Source: Glomus cerebriforme (lineage: Eukaryota; Glomeromycota; Glomeromycetes; Glomerales; Glomeraceae). Taken from it: a stretch of 44,483 nt of DNA. The notes under the pieces were generated by a model. The model did not search any database and had not been told where the DNA came from. It saw only the letters and a program-made list of their open reading frames with translations. Position numbers and translations under genes: made by a program. The stretch covers positions 251,766 through 296,248 of the forward strand of contig QKYT01000005.1 of NCBI GenBank assembly GCA_003550305.1, read 5' to 3'. Every line of letters begins with the position of its first letter. Position 1 is the first letter of the stretch. Of this stretch, positions 43,728 to 44,483 are shown piece by piece.

Positions 43728-44483
43728 ATGTCAGCCATTGATAATAATTTACGTAAGCAGAATGTTTTACTTTTTAAATTATCGGATTATGATTTGGATA
43801 AATATGAAAGAATTGCAAAATTTAAGGATTATGACCTTGTTTTATGTGAAAATTGTAATCAAAAATTTGATAATGATTATTGTTATTATTGTTATGAGAA
43901 AGAAACTGACAGAGAAGAAAAAAATCGTATACGGAAGGGAAAATGTAAAGAATGTTTTCAAACAAATACGAGTAGAGAAGATGGGTGTAACTCTTGTAAT
44001 ATAAAACACTTACAACAAGATTTTGAAAAGTGGACTAGTGGAAATAAAGATATTGATAAATTAATACAAGATATTCAACTTTCACATGAATACCTATCAG
44101 AGATATTAGAATGGATTCCATATGATAAATTTAATGATATTAAATATTTAGCCGAAGGAGGCTTTGCTAAAGTATATTCAGCTACTTGGGTTGATGGAAG
44201 AATTAGAAAATGGAATAAAAAATTTAATGGCTGGGAGAGGTCTGAATCAAGACAAGTTGCTTTAAAAATATTCAATAATTCATCAGATAATATAAGTGAA
44301 GATTTTATAAATGAGGTTTGTAAAATAAATAAATATCAATGAAATTCAAGTCATTTATTTTTATATTTTTTATTCAAATTTGTAGTTAAAATTTTTCAAA
44401 AAACGTAATAATTATGATTATACAGTTCATTGTTATGGAGTTACTAAAGAGCCTAATACACAGAATTATGCACTAGTATTACA
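43728..44483 (+). CDS. Protein kinase with two Cys-pair modules (5' part, truncated by window end)
   Basis: Exon 1 is 43728-44315 (196 codons, phase 0) and exon 2 starts at 44386 and runs off the window. The intron (44316-44385) is GTTTGT to TTTGTAG. Residues about 45-60 carry CENC and CYYC pairs, and about 72-90 carry CKEC and CNSC pairs, which looks like two small zinc-binding ribbons. A KWTSGN motif follows at about 104-109. The kinase domain begins with LAEGGFAKVYSA (glycine loop, about 141-152) and VALK (about 180-183). Exon 2 holds the start of the next beta strands (VHCYGVTKEP, ALVL). The catalytic loop and C-lobe lie outside the window. The intron falls at the same point as the second intron of the kinase at 1852-4098, after FINE versus FIND. 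The cytosolic kinase role is inferred from the fold; the target is unknown. Confidence 0.85.

Overview
The window looks like nuclear DNA of an arbuscular mycorrhizal fungus, most likely Rhizophagus or a close Glomeromycotina relative. This is inferred from the content, since no database search was run. The pointers are very high A+T, short GT-AG introns (about 70-110 nt), two kinase genes with a Cys-pair and KWTSGN-type N-terminal module, F-box genes of a type expanded in these fungi, and many decayed genes among small DNA transposons. No rRNA gene, CRISPR array or bacterial-type operon was seen.

Layout. 1-1851: GC-richer block, degenerate telomere-like tract, AT-rich spacer. 1852-4098 (-): three-exon protein kinase gene. 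4099-7118: spacer with a tRNA-like promoter remnant. 7119-8302 (-): five-exon gene whose spliced product has seven predicted membrane segments. 9070-14090: tandem duplication carrying two broken F-box genes, one moderately and one heavily decayed. 14380-15540 (-): coding relic split by a hAT-type MITE. 17386-18871 (+): a third, nearly intact F-box gene with a single frame break. 19132-19586: MITE. 19749-21027 (+): broken partial copy of the large gene at 35-40 kb. 23102-24268 (-): single-exon polytopic membrane protein. 25566-26548: pogo/mariner-like non-autonomous element containing a 360-bp hAT MITE with a perfect 8-bp target duplication. 26620-34430: gene and transposase relics, including a hAT transposase, with palindromic repeats and another MITE. 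35015-40788 (-): very large glycine-rich and beta-repeat gene, open for 1684 codons but with a frameshift and an in-frame stop upstream. 42590-43544: 955-bp fold-back element with 8-bp target duplications and unequally expanded minisatellite arms. 43728-end (+): first two exons of a second kinase gene that runs off the window.

How the parts fit. The intact genes are a signalling kinase, a kinase start, a 7TM protein and a polytopic membrane protein, and they do not form one pathway. The region is a rapidly turning-over accessory segment: expanded families (kinase, F-box, large repeat protein) are present as intact, slightly broken and heavily decayed copies, between and inside small transposons. 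The strongest candidates for something undescribed are the 7TM gene, the large triple-repeat protein with its inverted broken copy, and the fold-back minisatellite element.
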